A program made the translations under genes and the position numbers. Positions 1-9,448 of a stretch of DNA of 64,000 nt are shown here, piece after piece. The notes beneath the pieces are model-generated. The model did no database searches and had not been told where the DNA came from. It saw only the letters and a list, made by a program, of their open reading frames with translations. Origin of the DNA: Microvirga thermotolerans (GTDB lineage: Bacteria > Pseudomonadota > Alphaproteobacteria > Rhizobiales > Beijerinckiaceae); the NCBI RefSeq assembly GCF_009363855.1, contig NZ_CP045423.1, positions 1,332,001-1,396,000 of the forward strand. The letters are read 5' to 3'. Numbering within the stretch: the stretch's first letter is position 1; each line of letters opens with the position of its first letter.

Positions 1-95
1 CCGTAGGCCGGCCGGCGCCTGCCTTAACCCGGCATCAACCTTAATCCCGCATAAACGAAGCCGAAGGGGAGCCTCCGCCGGAGCTTCCCGGAACG

Positions 96-1334
96 GTGAG
101 TAGGGTTGGTCGCGTGCGTCTTCGGAATCGTCGCTCTCGGGTGAGATGGATCTGCGCCACGACGGCGCCCTGGGCCCTGGCGGCCGGACTGCTGGTGTCC
201 TTCACCGCCTCCGCCAGCAACGACGTGCAGTCCGGCTTCAGCTTCGCGGCCCGCAGCCCGGTGGCGCGCCTCACGGAGGCCGGGCTCGTTCCGCCCCTGG
301 GCGCGACGGCGCTTTCCGCGAGACTCGAGCCGGGCCGCGACCTCCTGCGAAGGACGGTGCGCCATGCCCTCCCGGAAGCCGCCGTCGTGCGCGGCGAGCC
401 CGTGCGCGGCGACCTCAAGACCGGCGCGGGCAACGCCTTCCCGGCAATCGACCGGACCGCGAAGGGCAGCCGTGTCCCGTCCCGCATCGTCGCTCTCTCC
501 GAGCGCGCCCAGGAGATCCGCGCGAACCTGACCGCTTCCGGCGCGCGCCTGCTGTTCAGCCGGAACGAGAACCTCCTGCCGCCGACCATCCTCATGGAGG
601 GCAGGCTCGAAGGGCCGGAGATGGAGCAGCGGGGCTTCGAGCCCTGGCAGGCGCCCGAGCTGACCACGACCCGCCAGGCCACCTCCATCCAGTCGCCGGC
701 GGCCGCCGCCGCGGGCTCCACGGGAGCCGCCGCGAGCCCCACCACCCCCATGGTCAAGCGCGCCGTCGTGCTGTCCTCGACCACGCCCGCTCCGGCGGAC
801 GCGACGCCCATCGAGATCGCCGCCGCGCCCGTCTCGCGCATCGACAGGAACGGCATGGGCACCACCGCCATCGCCCGGACCGACGAGGAGCGCCCGCGCT
901 ATGCGGACCTCATCGACCCGGATAACCTGAGCAAGGAGCAGCGCTGCCTGGCGGAGGCCGTCTACTTCGAGGCGCGCAGCGAGTCGGAGGAGGGGCAGGC
1001 GGCCGTGGCCCAGGTGGTGCTCAACCGGGTGAAGAGCGGACTTTACCCGTCCTCGATCTGCGGCGTGGTCTATCAGAATCGCCACCGCCACCTGGCCTGC
1101 CAGTTCACCTTCGCCTGCGAGGGCAGGGCCCTGCGCATCACCGAGCCGGAATCCTGGGACCGGGCCAAGCGGATCGCGAGCGCCGTCCTCGAAGGCAGGA
1201 CCTACCTGGCGGATGTGGGAGGCGCGACCCATTACCACGCCAGCTACGTGCGTCCCTATTGGGCGAAGCGCCTGAAGAAGATGGACGTGATCGGGCGGCA
1301 CATCTTCTACAAGCTGCGCCCCGGCCAGACCTGA
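96..1334 (+). CDS. SleB-type cell wall hydrolase (Hydrolase_2 family)
   Basis: Predicted 412-residue exported protein that would cleave peptidoglycan. The C-terminal ~130 residues, from EQRCLAEAVYFEARSE, are a typical SleB/CwlJ Hydrolase_2 domain, with the conserved Glu-rich AEAVYFEAR opening, the VVLNRV helix and a late THYHA motif. The first ~45 residues hold basic residues and a hydrophobic stretch (ALAAGLLVSFTASA) that reads as a signal peptide or anchor. The middle 230 residues are Ala/Pro-rich, low-complexity linker. The start is GTG at 96; another GTG at 141, just before the hydrophobic segment, is a reasonable alternative. In a non-sporulating alphaproteobacterium the role is presumably wall remodelling rather than germination. 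Confidence 0.85.
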   Translation: MSRVGRVRLRNRRSRVRWICATTAPWALAAGLLVSFTASASNDVQSGFSFAARSPVARLTEAGLVPPLGATALSARLEPGRDLLRRTVRHALPEAAVVRGEPVRGDLKTGAGNAFPAIDRTAKGSRVPSRIVALSERAQEIRANLTASGARLLFSRNENLLPPTILMEGRLEGPEMEQRGFEPWQAPELTTTRQATSIQSPAAAAAGSTGAAASPTTPMVKRAVVLSSTTPAPADATPIEIAAAPVSRIDRNGMGTTAIARTDEERPRYADLIDPDNLSKEQRCLAEAVYFEARSESEEGQAAVAQVVLNRVKSGLYPSSICGVVYQNRHRHLACQFTFACEGRALRITEPESWDRAKRIASAVLEGRTYLADVGGATHYHASYVRPYWAKRLKKMDVIGRHIFYKLRPGQT

Positions 1335-1417
1335 CGTTGCGACAGGTGTTTCCGGGTACGGGACAGGGGCAGGAAGATGCTATAGCGTTCCGGAGATGAA
1401 TTCTCGGGAATGCTGAA

Positions 1418-2818
1418 ATGGCCGCCGTCAGGACGAATGTGCCCGGATCGGGCTACGGGAATCCCTATGTGGATTCCCTCGTGTGGGGCGGCACCGCCTG
1501 GGACCTCGGCAAGGGGCCGATCCGGTATCTTTTCGGCAACCGCGCGAACTTTGCCGCCGCCAGCGAGCGTCACGCCTCGGGCCTCTACGTCTGGGACAAG
1601 GACGACGCGGAGGGCTGGACCGCCGAGGAGATGGGCGCCTTCCGGGCGGCACTCTCGCTGCTCTCCAAGGTCTGCGGGCTTACCTTCGCACCCGCGGGAT
1701 CGGCGGCGGAGGCGGACATCGTCTGGTGGAAGACCGGGATCTGGGACGGTTCGGCGGGCGCCCACGAGATCCCGGACGGGGAGCCGATCTGGGGCTACTT
1801 CAACCCGACGGAGGGCTGGCGGAACCTCCGCCCGGGCGGCGACGGCCGCAACACGATCATGCACGAGCTCGGGCATGCCGTGGGACTGGCCCATCCGCAC
1901 GACGGCGGCATGCGGAACGACGCGACGGTCTTTCCCGGCGTCTCCTCCTCCCGCGACGAGGGGCGCCATGGCCTCAACCAGGGAATCTGGACGGTCATGT
2001 CCTACAATTCCGGCTGGGACCGGAGGGATCACGATGCGAGCTTCGGCGCGCAGGGCGGCCTCGGCGCCCTCGACATCGCCGCCCTCCAGGCGCTCTACGG
2101 CCCGAATCTCTCCGCGGCCAAGGGCGGGAACGTCTATTCCCTGCCGACCCGCAACGGTCCGGGCACGGGCTGGTCCTGCATCTGGGACGCGGGCGGCGTC
2201 GACACGATCAGCGCCGTCCATTCGCGCAAGGACGCGGTCATCGACCTTCGCCCGGCTAACCTCCGGCCGAACGACCCCCATGCGGGCGGATACGTCTCGT
2301 CCCAGGCGGGCGTCGCGGGCGGCTACACCATCGCCAAGGGCGTGGTCATCGAGAACGCCGCCGGAGGCGCCGGCGACGACCGGATCTGGGGAAACGCGTC
2401 CGGCAATCTCCTGCGCGGCCGCGGGGGAGACGACGTGTTGAGCGGCCTCGACGGCAGCGACGTTCTTCGAGGGGAGGGTGGCCGCGACATCCTGTTCGGG
2501 GGCCGCGGCCGCGACGCGTTCGCCTTCGACACCAGGCCGGACGGGAAGGCGAACGTCGACAGGATCGCCGACTTCCGTTCCGGGGAGGACACGATTCGCC
2601 TCAACGCGCAGGTCTTCGGGGCCCTGACCCCCGGCAGCCTGGCGGAAGGCGCCTTTCGTCGCGGGGCGGCCTCCGATTCCAACGACCATATCCTCTACGA
2701 CGGCAAGACCGGCATGCTCGCCTACGATCCCGACGGAACGGGCGTCCAGGCTCCCGTGCACTTCGCCGTCCTCTCGGGCAGGCCCGCCTTGAACGCATCG
2801 GATTTTCTGGTGATCTGA
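1418..2818 (+). CDS. Serralysin-like M10 metalloprotease with RTX repeats
   Basis: 466-residue predicted secreted zinc protease. The metzincin motif HELGHAVGLAHPHD places His149, Glu150, His153 and His159 as zinc and catalytic residues, and VMSY near residue 193 is the Met-turn. Residues ~316-370 carry calcium-binding nonapeptide repeats (GGAGDDRIWG, GRGGDDVLSG, GEGGRDILFG), followed by the usual serralysin tail (DAFAFDTRPDGKANVDRIADF). There is no N-terminal signal peptide, which fits type I secretion through a C-terminal signal. No ABC/HlyD/TolC transporter genes lie nearby, so the exporter must be elsewhere. ATG start with a GGGAA ribosome binding site. Family assignment is firm; the substrate is unknown. 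Confidence 0.9.
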   Translation: MAAVRTNVPGSGYGNPYVDSLVWGGTAWDLGKGPIRYLFGNRANFAAASERHASGLYVWDKDDAEGWTAEEMGAFRAALSLLSKVCGLTFAPAGSAAEADIVWWKTGIWDGSAGAHEIPDGEPIWGYFNPTEGWRNLRPGGDGRNTIMHELGHAVGLAHPHDGGMRNDATVFPGVSSSRDEGRHGLNQGIWTVMSYNSGWDRRDHDASFGAQGGLGALDIAALQALYGPNLSAAKGGNVYSLPTRNGPGTGWSCIWDAGGVDTISAVHSRKDAVIDLRPANLRPNDPHAGGYVSSQAGVAGGYTIAKGVVIENAAGGAGDDRIWGNASGNLLRGRGGDDVLSGLDGSDVLRGEGGRDILFGGRGRDAFAFDTRPDGKANVDRIADFRSGEDTIRLNAQVFGALTPGSLAEGAFRRGAASDSNDHILYDGKTGMLAYDPDGTGVQAPVHFAVLSGRPALNASDFLVI

Positions 2819-2953
2819 AGCGCGGCGACGCATCGCGCCCGATGCGGGCGGCGATTCATCATCGCCGTTCATGCATTGCGCAATAAACATTCGATGTTGT
2901 GCCGGCCTTGCCTGCGCTAGTATCCCGCCCTTCCGATTTCGAAGGTCGCGATC

Positions 2954-4195
2954 ATGTCAGAGCCCGTGTCCCGTTCCCGGTTCTCGCCGGAACTCATCGT
3001 CGTGTCCGGTTGCCTGATTGCGCTGATCACGTTCGGTCCGCGCGCCTCCGCGGGCCTGTTCCAGATCCCGATGACGGTGGAGTTCGGCTGGGGCCGCGAC
3101 GTGTTCGGCCTCGCCATCGCGGTGCAGAACCTCCTCTGGGGTCTCGGGCAGCCTTTCGCCGGAGCCGTGGCCGACCGGTTCGGGGCCTTCCGGGTCCTTT
3201 GCGTCGGCGCGATTCTCTACGCCCTCGGCCTCGTGGTCATGGCCTATGCCACCACGCCGGGCCTGCTGCATCTCGGCGCGGGCGTCCTCGTCGGCTTCGG
3301 CCTGTCCGGCTGCTCGTTCAACCTGGTGCTCGGCGCCTTCGGCAAGCTCCTTCCGGAATCCTGGCGGCCGATGGCCTTCGGCGCGGGCACGGCGGCGGGC
3401 TCGTTCGGGCAGTTCCTGTTCCCGCCCCTCGGTAACGCGCTCATCGAATCCCTCGGCTGGCACCAGGCGCTCGTGGTCTTCGCGGCGAGCGTGCTCCTCG
3501 TCATGCCACTCGCCGTGGCGCTCGCGACCCGGCCCGCGGCGAAGGCCGGGCAGGGCGGGCCCGCTCCCGTTCCCGGGCAGTCGATCGGGCAGGCGCTTTC
3601 GGAAGCTTTCCGGCACCGGTCCTACGTGCTGCTGGTGCTGGGCTTCTTCACCTGCGGCTTCCAGCTCGCCTTCATCACGGTCCATCTGCCCGCCTACCTG
3701 CGGGACGCGGGCCTCTCCGCCGCCGTCGGCGGCTGGACCCTCGCGGTAATCGGCCTCGCCAACGCCTTCGGATCGCTGACCTCCGGCTGGCTCTCCACCC
3801 GCATGTCGAAGCGCTGGCTCCTCGCCTGGATCTATTTCGGGCGCGCGGTCGCCATCGCCGCCTTCATCCTGCTGCCGGCGTCGCCGGTCACCTCCATCGC
3901 CTTCGGCATCGCCATCGGCCTCCTGTGGCTCTCCACGGTTCCGCCCACGTCCTCCCTCGTGATGCTGATGTTCGGCACCCGCTACATGGCCATGCTCTAC
4001 GGCTTCGCGTTCTTCTCGCATCAGGTCGGCGGGTTCCTCGGGGTGTGGCTCGGCGGCATTCTCTACGAGGCCTACGGCAACTACACCTTCGTGTGGTGGC
4101 TCTCGATCGCGCTCGGCATCGCCTCCGCCCTCATCAATCTCCCCATCCAGGAGAAGCCGGTGGAGCGCCCCGTCGGCCTCCAGCCGGCCGAGTAG
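2954..4195 (+). CDS. MFS transporter
   Basis: 413-residue major facilitator with about 12 hydrophobic segments in two six-helix halves, joined by a polar loop near residues 195-215. The loop between helices 2 and 3 reads GAVADRFGAFR, the MFS signature region, and its counterpart in the second half is SGWLSTRMSKR. The sequence is closest in style to the monocarboxylate/organic anion branch, but I cannot name a substrate. It is followed 85 bases later by an AcuI-like reductase in the same direction, so a carboxylic-acid substrate is possible by inference only. Confidence 0.85.
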   Translation: MSEPVSRSRFSPELIVVSGCLIALITFGPRASAGLFQIPMTVEFGWGRDVFGLAIAVQNLLWGLGQPFAGAVADRFGAFRVLCVGAILYALGLVVMAYATTPGLLHLGAGVLVGFGLSGCSFNLVLGAFGKLLPESWRPMAFGAGTAAGSFGQFLFPPLGNALIESLGWHQALVVFAASVLLVMPLAVALATRPAAKAGQGGPAPVPGQSIGQALSEAFRHRSYVLLVLGFFTCGFQLAFITVHLPAYLRDAGLSAAVGGWTLAVIGLANAFGSLTSGWLSTRMSKRWLLAWIYFGRAVAIAAFILLPASPVTSIAFGIAIGLLWLSTVPPTSSLVMLMFGTRYMAMLYGFAFFSHQVGGFLGVWLGGILYEAYGNYTFVWWLSIALGIASALINLPIQEKPVERPVGLQPAE

Positions 4196-4280
4196 GGAGG
4201 CCCGTTCCCGCCGAGGCCGCGGCTGTGTCTTGCCTCCTTCCGCTCGGGCGCCAAAATGGTGGAACAGGGCGGAGGAACGG

Positions 4281-5267
4281 ATGGGCACCTTCAAGGCGAT
4301 TGTGATCGACCGGAGCGAGGCCGGGCAGACGGTCGAGCGCCGCGACTTCGACGAAGCCGATCTCATGGAGGGCGACGTCGTCGTCCGTGTGGTCTACTCG
4401 ACCCTGAACTACAAGGACGGGCTGGCGCTCACCGGCAAGGCGCCCGTCGTGCGGCGCTTTCCCATGATTCCGGGTGTCGACCTCGCCGGAACGGTCGAGC
4501 ATTCCGCCCATCCCGAATTCAAGCCCGGCGATTCCGTCGTCCTCAACGGCTGGGGTCTCGGGGAGACCCACCTCGGCGCCTATGCGCAGAAGGTGCGGGT
4601 GCGCGGGGACTGGCTCATCCACCTGCCGCGGGGGCTCTCCCTGTTCCAGTCCATGGCCATCGGAACCGCCGGCTACACGGCCATGCTGAGCGTGATGGCC
4701 ATCGAGCGGCACGGGCTGCGCTGCCAGAAGGGCCCGGCCATCGTCACCGGCGCCGCGGGCGGCGTGGGATCGGTGGCTATCGCCCTTCTCGCCAGGGCGG
4801 GCTGGCACGTGGTGGCTTCCACCGGTCGGCCGCAGGAGGCGGATTACCTGCGGCTCCTGGGCGCTTCCGAGATCATCGAGCGCAGCGAGCTCGCCGGCCC
4901 GGCCCGGCCGCTCGGCAAGGAGCGCTGGTGCGCCGGGATCGACACGGTCGGCTCCCACACCCTGGCCAACGTGCTCTCGATGACGAAATACGGCGGCGCC
5001 ATCGCCGCCTGCGGCCTGGCGGGCGGAATGGCTCTGCCCACCTCCGTCGCGCCTTTCATCCTGCGGGGCGTGTCCCTGCTCGGGATCGATTCGGTGATGA
5101 CCCCGCGGGCGCTGCGCCTCGAGGCCTGGAGCCGGCTCGCCCGCGAGCTCGATCTGGCGAAGCTCGAGACGATGACGACCTCGATTCCCCTCGACCAGGT
5201 GATGGAGGCGGGGCGGGCCATCGTGGAGGGCAAGGTGCGCGGCCGGATCGTGGTCGAGATCGACTGA
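4281..5267 (+). CDS. MDR-family oxidoreductase, acryloyl-CoA reductase AcuI/YhdH type
   Basis: 328-residue zinc-independent medium-chain dehydrogenase/reductase. The N-terminus has the YhdH/AcuI features STLNYKDGLALTG and PMIPGVDLAGTVE; the NADPH Rossmann motif is VTGAAGGVGSVA around residues 154-165. These enzymes reduce acryloyl-CoA to propionyl-CoA with NADPH, detoxifying an acrylate intermediate. ATG at 4281 follows GGAGGAA, which fixes the start; an upstream in-frame ATG at 4230 would add 17 residues not typical of the family. It converges on the LysR gene through a short hairpin. Family assignment is strong; the exact substrate is inferred. Confidence 0.85.
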   Translation: MGTFKAIVIDRSEAGQTVERRDFDEADLMEGDVVVRVVYSTLNYKDGLALTGKAPVVRRFPMIPGVDLAGTVEHSAHPEFKPGDSVVLNGWGLGETHLGAYAQKVRVRGDWLIHLPRGLSLFQSMAIGTAGYTAMLSVMAIERHGLRCQKGPAIVTGAAGGVGSVAIALLARAGWHVVASTGRPQEADYLRLLGASEIIERSELAGPARPLGKERWCAGIDTVGSHTLANVLSMTKYGGAIAACGLAGGMALPTSVAPFILRGVSLLGIDSVMTPRALRLEAWSRLARELDLAKLETMTTSIPLDQVMEAGRAIVEGKVRGRIVVEID

Positions 5268-5301
5268 AGCCGCGAGCCCATCCGGCCGGAGGCCGGCTTC
5301 C

Positions 5302-5330
5302 GCCCTGAGCGCCGCAGGGCCGCTCAGGGC
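5302..5330. terminator. Hairpin between convergent genes
   Basis: A perfect 10-bp inverted repeat, GCCCTGAGCG at 5302-5311 and CGCTCAGGGC at 5321-5330, with a 9-base loop. It lies between the convergent AcuI-like and LysR genes and overlaps the last codons of the LysR gene. There is no T-tract on either side, so it may slow or protect transcript ends rather than act as a classical intrinsic terminator. Confidence 0.45.
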
Positions 5331-6262
5331 GTCCTGACGCCGCTGCCTTCGATCCACTTCTTGTGCCGGCCGATTTCCGTGGCCATGAAGTCCATGAACG
5401 CACGCACGCGGGCCGACTGGCGCAGGTCCGGATGGGTGAGAAGCCAGAGGCCGGCCGAGAAGTCGGGGTTGACCTCCGACAGGCGCACCAGAGCCGGCTT
5501 GGCGTCGGCGATGAAGCAGGGCAGGGGGCCGATCCCCAGGCCCGCCTCCACCGCCTCCGCCAGCCCCAGGACCGTGTTCACCTTGTAGACGATCTTCTCG
5601 TGGGGAACCCGGTCGCGCACGAAGCGGGCGGCCTTGAGAGCGGCGAGGTTGTCGCCGAGGGCGACCCAGGTCCTCTGGAAGAGCTCGGGCATGTCCACGG
5701 CGCCTGCCGGGTCGGGAAAGTCGGCGGCGCGTCCGTAGATCGCCCAGGCGATGGTCGCCACCCGGCGGCCCACGAGAGTCTCGGGCGGGTTGTCGGTTGC
5801 ACGGATCGCAACGTCCGCGTCGCGCTTCGACAGGTTGAGCGCCTGGTTGGCGAGCACCACGTCGAGGCGCATTTCGGGGCAGGCCTGCAGGAACTTCGTA
5901 AAGAGCGGGGTGAGCATGTACACGAGAAGCGTGTCGTTCGTCGTGACCCGCAGCTCGCCCGCCGGTGCCACCGCCTGCCCGGCGAGCTTGCGGGTGAAGG
6001 TCGCGACGTTCTCCTCCATGTGCTCGGCGAGCGCGGTCATCTCCTCCCCGGCGGGGGTCAGGACGTAGCCTGTCCTGTGGCGCTCGAAGAGCTTGACCCC
6101 CAGGCTTTCCTCCATCTGCCCGAGGCGGCGGAACACCGTGGAGTGGTTGACGCCGAGCCGCTCGGCGGCGCCGGCCAGGCCGTTCGCCTCGGCGATGATC
6201 TTCACGAGCCTGAAATCGTCCCAGACAAGGTGATGCTTCGGCACGATTTTGCGTCCGCGCAA
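5324..6262 (-). CDS. LysR-family transcriptional regulator
   Basis: 312 residues. The N-terminal winged helix-turn-helix is [57 protein letters not shown] read across residues ~17-75. The remainder is the periplasmic-binding-like effector domain. The start is TTG at 6262, preceded by AGGG at suitable spacing; a GTG at 6244 is an alternative. It is divergent from a truncated wrbA whose 3' part is lost, and a perfect inverted repeat sits between them, so this regulator probably once controlled wrbA. It may now have lost its main local target. Confidence 0.85.
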   Translation of the reverse strand: MRGRKIVPKHHLVWDDFRLVKIIAEANGLAGAAERLGVNHSTVFRRLGQMEESLGVKLFERHRTGYVLTPAGEEMTALAEHMEENVATFTRKLAGQAVAPAGELRVTTNDTLLVYMLTPLFTKFLQACPEMRLDVVLANQALNLSKRDADVAIRATDNPPETLVGRRVATIAWAIYGRAADFPDPAGAVDMPELFQRTWVALGDNLAALKAARFVRDRVPHEKIVYKVNTVLGLAEAVEAGLGIGPLPCFIADAKPALVRLSEVNPDFSAGLWLLTHPDLRQSARVRAFMDFMATEIGRHKKWIEGSGVRTP

Positions 6263-6269
6263 GAATTGC

Positions 6270-6297
6270 CCTGCAAGAGTATCATCGGTCTTGCAGG
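6270..6297. promoter_or_regulatory. Inverted repeat, likely LysR operator
   Basis: CCTGCAAGA at 6270-6278 and TCTTGCAGG at 6289-6297 form a perfect 9-bp dyad with a 10-base spacer. It lies immediately upstream of the LysR start and between it and the divergent wrbA remnant. LysR-type regulators bind interrupted dyads in exactly such divergent intergenic regions, so autoregulation is likely. This is inferred from position and symmetry. Confidence 0.55.
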
Positions 6298-6415
6298 AGG
6301 GAAAGTTTATCTTCGCCGAAGCATAGCAATAGCGGTGGAAGATTTCGACGGAGATCGCCTTTGCGCGGTCTGCGCAGGTCTTGCCGCGTCCCCGCCAAGA
6401 TCACTGGAGACACGC

Positions 6416-6559
6416 ATGGCGAAGGTTCTTGTTCTTTATTATTCGTCCTGGGGCCATATCGAGCGGATGGCCTGCGCGGTTGCCGAAGGCGCCCGCGAGG
6501 CCGGCGCCGAGGTCGACGTGAGGCGCGTGCCGGAACTCGTTCCGGAGGAGGTCGCGCAG
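6416..6559 (+). pseudogene. wrbA: Truncated wrbA (NAD(P)H:quinone oxidoreductase) 5' fragment
   Basis: The first 47 codons ([19 protein letters not shown] through [10 protein letters not shown]) match the N-terminus of WrbA, including the flavodoxin-like FMN phosphate-binding loop region YYSSWGHIE. After VPEEVA, near position 6556, similarity stops abruptly and the frame runs on antisense through sua5 without WrbA content. Intact WrbA is about 200 residues and continues with a conserved YDAIIFGTPTRFGN-type segment that is absent in every frame here. The break is only ~30 bases from the end of the convergent sua5, so a deletion has removed the wrbA 3' three-quarters. No function is expected. 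Confidence 0.8.
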
Positions 6560-6586
6560 GAGGGGCGCCCCGACCGTTGCGGAACG

Positions 6587-7573
6587 CTATCGCTCCGCGG
6601 CAGCCCGAGCGAGACGGTCGTTGATCGCCTCGCCAAGGCCCGTTTCCGGAATGGGAGCGACGGCAATCGCTTCGGCTCCCGTGGCGTCGAGCCGCCGGAG
6701 ACAGGAGAAGAGACGCGCCGCGGCCTCCGCGAGATCGCCCGTCTCGCTCAGGTTGAGCGCCGCGACGGCCCGCTCGGTTCCGCTTGGGGAATGCGGCCCG
6801 AAAAGCAGGGCGGCCTCGCCGGGACGGATCTCGGCGGCGTCGAGGCGCACCCGCGCCCGGGGCGCGTAGTGGGAGGCGAGCATTCCCGGCGCGAGCGGGC
6901 CGTCGCCCGTCCCGGGAACGGACTCCAGCCTTCGTCCGAGGAGTGCCTCGATGGCCTCCCGCGGCACGCCGCCGGGCCGCAGCAGGCGCGGCGCGTCGCC
7001 GAGGCAGGACACGATGGTCGATTCCACGCCGACCTGCGTCTCGCCGCCGTCGAGCACAGCATCGATCCGCCCGTCGAGGTCTCCCAGCACATGGTCGGCG
7101 CTGGTCGGGCTTACCCGTCCCGAGCGGTTCGCGGAGGGCGCCGAAACCGGGCGGGCGACCGCCGCGAGCAGCGCCCGCGCGAACGGATGGGACGGCACCC
7201 GCAGTCCCACGCTGTCGAGCCCGGCCCGGGCAAGGTCGCACACCGTGCAGCCGGGGGCCGCCGGAACCACCAGGGTCAGCGGCCCCGGCCAGAAGGCTTC
7301 CGCCAGGCGCCGGGCCGTGCCGTCGAAGGTGCCCTGGGCGAGAGCGGCGGGCAGCCCGTCCACATGGGCGATGAGGGGGTTGAAGCGCGGCCGCTCCTTG
7401 GCCGCGTAGATCCGGGCGACGGCCTCGGGGCGGGTCGCGTCGGCGCCGAGGCCATAGACGGTCTCCGTCGGAAAGGCCACGAGCCCGCCGCCGCGCAGGA
7501 TCTCCGCTGCGCGGGTTACCCCGCCCTCGTCGGCGGCAAGCCGCTGCGTAACCATTGACCCGGGATCGTTCAC
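6587..7573 (-). CDS. tsaC: L-threonylcarbamoyladenylate synthase (Sua5 type)
   Basis: 328-residue Sua5/YciO/YrdC protein that makes threonylcarbamoyl-AMP from threonine, bicarbonate and ATP for the t6A37 modification of ANN-reading tRNAs. Typical motifs are [40 protein letters not shown] and [17 protein letters not shown]. Residues beyond ~210 form the Sua5 C-terminal domain ([14 protein letters not shown]), which separates this from the shorter TsaC. Start is GTG at 7573 with AGAGGA upstream; an ATG at 7555 is possible but lacks a clear ribosome binding site. The stop lies ~30 bases from a truncated wrbA, so its 3' flank has been rearranged. Confidence 0.92.
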   Translation of the reverse strand: MNDPGSMVTQRLAADEGGVTRAAEILRGGGLVAFPTETVYGLGADATRPEAVARIYAAKERPRFNPLIAHVDGLPAALAQGTFDGTARRLAEAFWPGPLTLVVPAAPGCTVCDLARAGLDSVGLRVPSHPFARALLAAVARPVSAPSANRSGRVSPTSADHVLGDLDGRIDAVLDGGETQVGVESTIVSCLGDAPRLLRPGGVPREAIEALLGRRLESVPGTGDGPLAPGMLASHYAPRARVRLDAAEIRPGEAALLFGPHSPSGTERAVAALNLSETGDLAEAAARLFSCLRRLDATGAEAIAVAPIPETGLGEAINDRLARAAAER

Positions 7574-7662
7574 GTCTAAACTATCCTCTTCGCGCGCCGG
7601 GCGGGTTTAACGGCGCGGCGATGTGCGTCAACATCAAAAGCCTCCTGCCGAAAGGAATCGCG

Positions 7663-9444
7663 ATGGCCTACCGCGCCCCGGTCTCCGACATTGCCTTCAC
7701 CATGCGCCATGTGGCCGGCTTCGACAGGGCCCAGGAGGAGGGGCTCTACGGGGATCTCTCCGCCGACCTGGCGGAGACGGTCCTGGAGGAGGCGGGCCGC
7801 TTCGCGGCCGACGTGATCGCTCCCCTCAACCGGGAGGGGGACCGGCACGGCGTCACCCTCAAGGACGGCGAGGTGACCACCGCGCCCGGCTGGAAGGAGG
7901 CCTACCGCGCCTGGACGGATGCGGGCTGGAACGCTCTCCCCGGCCCGGTCGCGTTCGGCGGCCAGGGCCTGCCGACGCTCCTCAACTCCGCCTGCGTCGA
8001 GATGTGGAACTCCGCCTCCATGGCGTTCGGCATCGGGCCGATCCTGACCATGGGCGCCATCGAGGCCCTGGTGGCGCACGGGACGGACGAGCTGCGGGAG
8101 CGCTACCTCGCGAAGCTGGTCTCCGGCGCGTGGACGGCGACCATGAACCTGACCGAGCCGCAGGCGGGCTCGGACCTCGCGGCGCTGCGCTCCCGCGCGG
8201 AGCCCGCCGGCGACGGCACCTATCGGATCAGGGGCCAGAAGATCTTCATCACCTATGGCGAGCACGACCTGACGGACAACATCGTCCATCTCGTCCTGGC
8301 GCGCCTGCCCGACGCGCCCGCGGGCACCCGCGGCATCTCCCTCTTCCTGGTGCCGAAGGTGCTTCCCGACGGCACCCGCAACGACCTGCGCTGCGCGGGC
8401 ATCGAGCACAAGCTCGGCATCCACGGCTCGCCCACCTGCACCATGGTGTTCGGGGACCGGGAGGGCGCCGTCGGCTGGCTCGTGGGCGAGGAGAACCGCG
8501 GGCTGAACTGCATGTTCACGATGATGAACAACGCGCGTCTCGCCGTGGGGCTGCAGGGCGTCGCCGTCGCCGAGCGCGCCTACCAGCAGGCCCTCGCTTA
8601 CGCCCGCGAGCGCCGCCAGGGCCGCGCGCCGGACCACGCGGGGGACGGGATGAGCCCCATCGTCGAACATCCGGACGTGCAGCGCAGCCTCCTCACCATG
8701 AAGGCGCTCACCGCCGCGGCGCGGGCGATCTGCTACATGACCGCCGCGGCCATCGACAGGGCGCATCTCGGGCGGGACGAGGCCGCCCGGCGGCAGGCGC
8801 ACGAGCGCGCCTCGCTCCTGACGCCGGTGGCGAAGGCCTTCTCCACCGACGTGGGCGTCGAGGTCGCTTCCCTCGGCGTGCAGGTGCATGGCGGCATGGG
8901 CTACATCGAGGAGACCGGGGCCGCCCAGCACCTGCGCGACGCGCGCATCGCGCCGATCTACGAGGGCACCAACGGAATCCAGGCCATCGATCTCGTGATG
9001 CGCAAGCTGCCCCTGTCGGGCGGCAACACGGCGCGGGCGCAGATCGCCGCCATGCGCGCCGCCGTCGCCCGCGTCATGAAGGAGGGGACGCCCCTCTTCG
9101 GAAACACGGCGCCGCGCCTGCGCGACGCCATCGAGTGCCTCGACCGCACGACGAGCCACATGCTCCGGCTCGTGCAGGCGAACGCGCCCGCCGAGGCGCT
9201 CGCAGGGGCCACGCCCTACCTGCGCCTCTTCGGGCTCGCCCAGGGCGGCGCAGCCCTCGCCGAGGCGGCGCTCGCCGCCAACCGGATGATCGGGGAGGGC
9301 GACGCCGATCCCGCTCATGCGGGCCGCATCGCCCTGTGCCGCTTCTTCGCGGAGAACCTCGCCGTCGGCGCGAAGGGGCTGGAGGACGCGGTCCTGGGCG
9401 GAGCCGGATTCCTTCAGGACGCCGCCACCGCGCTCGCGAGCTGA
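7663..9444 (+). CDS. Acyl-CoA dehydrogenase (large, DmdC-like subfamily)
   Basis: 593-residue FAD-dependent acyl-CoA dehydrogenase, longer than the ~380-residue classical form because it has an N-terminal extension (YRAPVSDIAFTMRHVAGFD) and a C-terminal extra domain, as in the DmdC-type group. Visible core motifs are NLTEPQAGSDLAALRS (FAD binding), GQKIFITYGEHD and VHGGMGYIEETGAAQHLRDARIAPIYEGTNGIQAIDL near the catalytic and FAD-contact region. ATG at 7663 follows AAAGGAA and gives the family N-terminus; upstream in-frame starts do not. It is followed after 4 bases by an SDR gene, probably co-transcribed. Likely role is beta-oxidation or a related acyl-CoA pathway; chain-length preference is unknown. 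Confidence 0.9.
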   Translation: MAYRAPVSDIAFTMRHVAGFDRAQEEGLYGDLSADLAETVLEEAGRFAADVIAPLNREGDRHGVTLKDGEVTTAPGWKEAYRAWTDAGWNALPGPVAFGGQGLPTLLNSACVEMWNSASMAFGIGPILTMGAIEALVAHGTDELRERYLAKLVSGAWTATMNLTEPQAGSDLAALRSRAEPAGDGTYRIRGQKIFITYGEHDLTDNIVHLVLARLPDAPAGTRGISLFLVPKVLPDGTRNDLRCAGIEHKLGIHGSPTCTMVFGDREGAVGWLVGEENRGLNCMFTMMNNARLAVGLQGVAVAERAYQQALAYARERRQGRAPDHAGDGMSPIVEHPDVQRSLLTMKALTAAARAICYMTAAAIDRAHLGRDEAARRQAHERASLLTPVAKAFSTDVGVEVASLGVQVHGGMGYIEETGAAQHLRDARIAPIYEGTNGIQAIDLVMRKLPLSGGNTARAQIAAMRAAVARVMKEGTPLFGNTAPRLRDAIECLDRTTSHMLRLVQANAPAEALAGATPYLRLFGLAQGGAALAEAALAANRMIGEGDADPAHAGRIALCRFFAENLAVGAKGLEDAVLGGAGFLQDAATALAS

Positions 9445-9448
9445 TCCC

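Noticed and set aside
6560-7558. Continuation of the wrbA frame past position 6560
   Set aside because: After codon 47 the frame is antisense to sua5 and shows no WrbA similarity, so it is read-through of a truncated gene and not a fusion protein.
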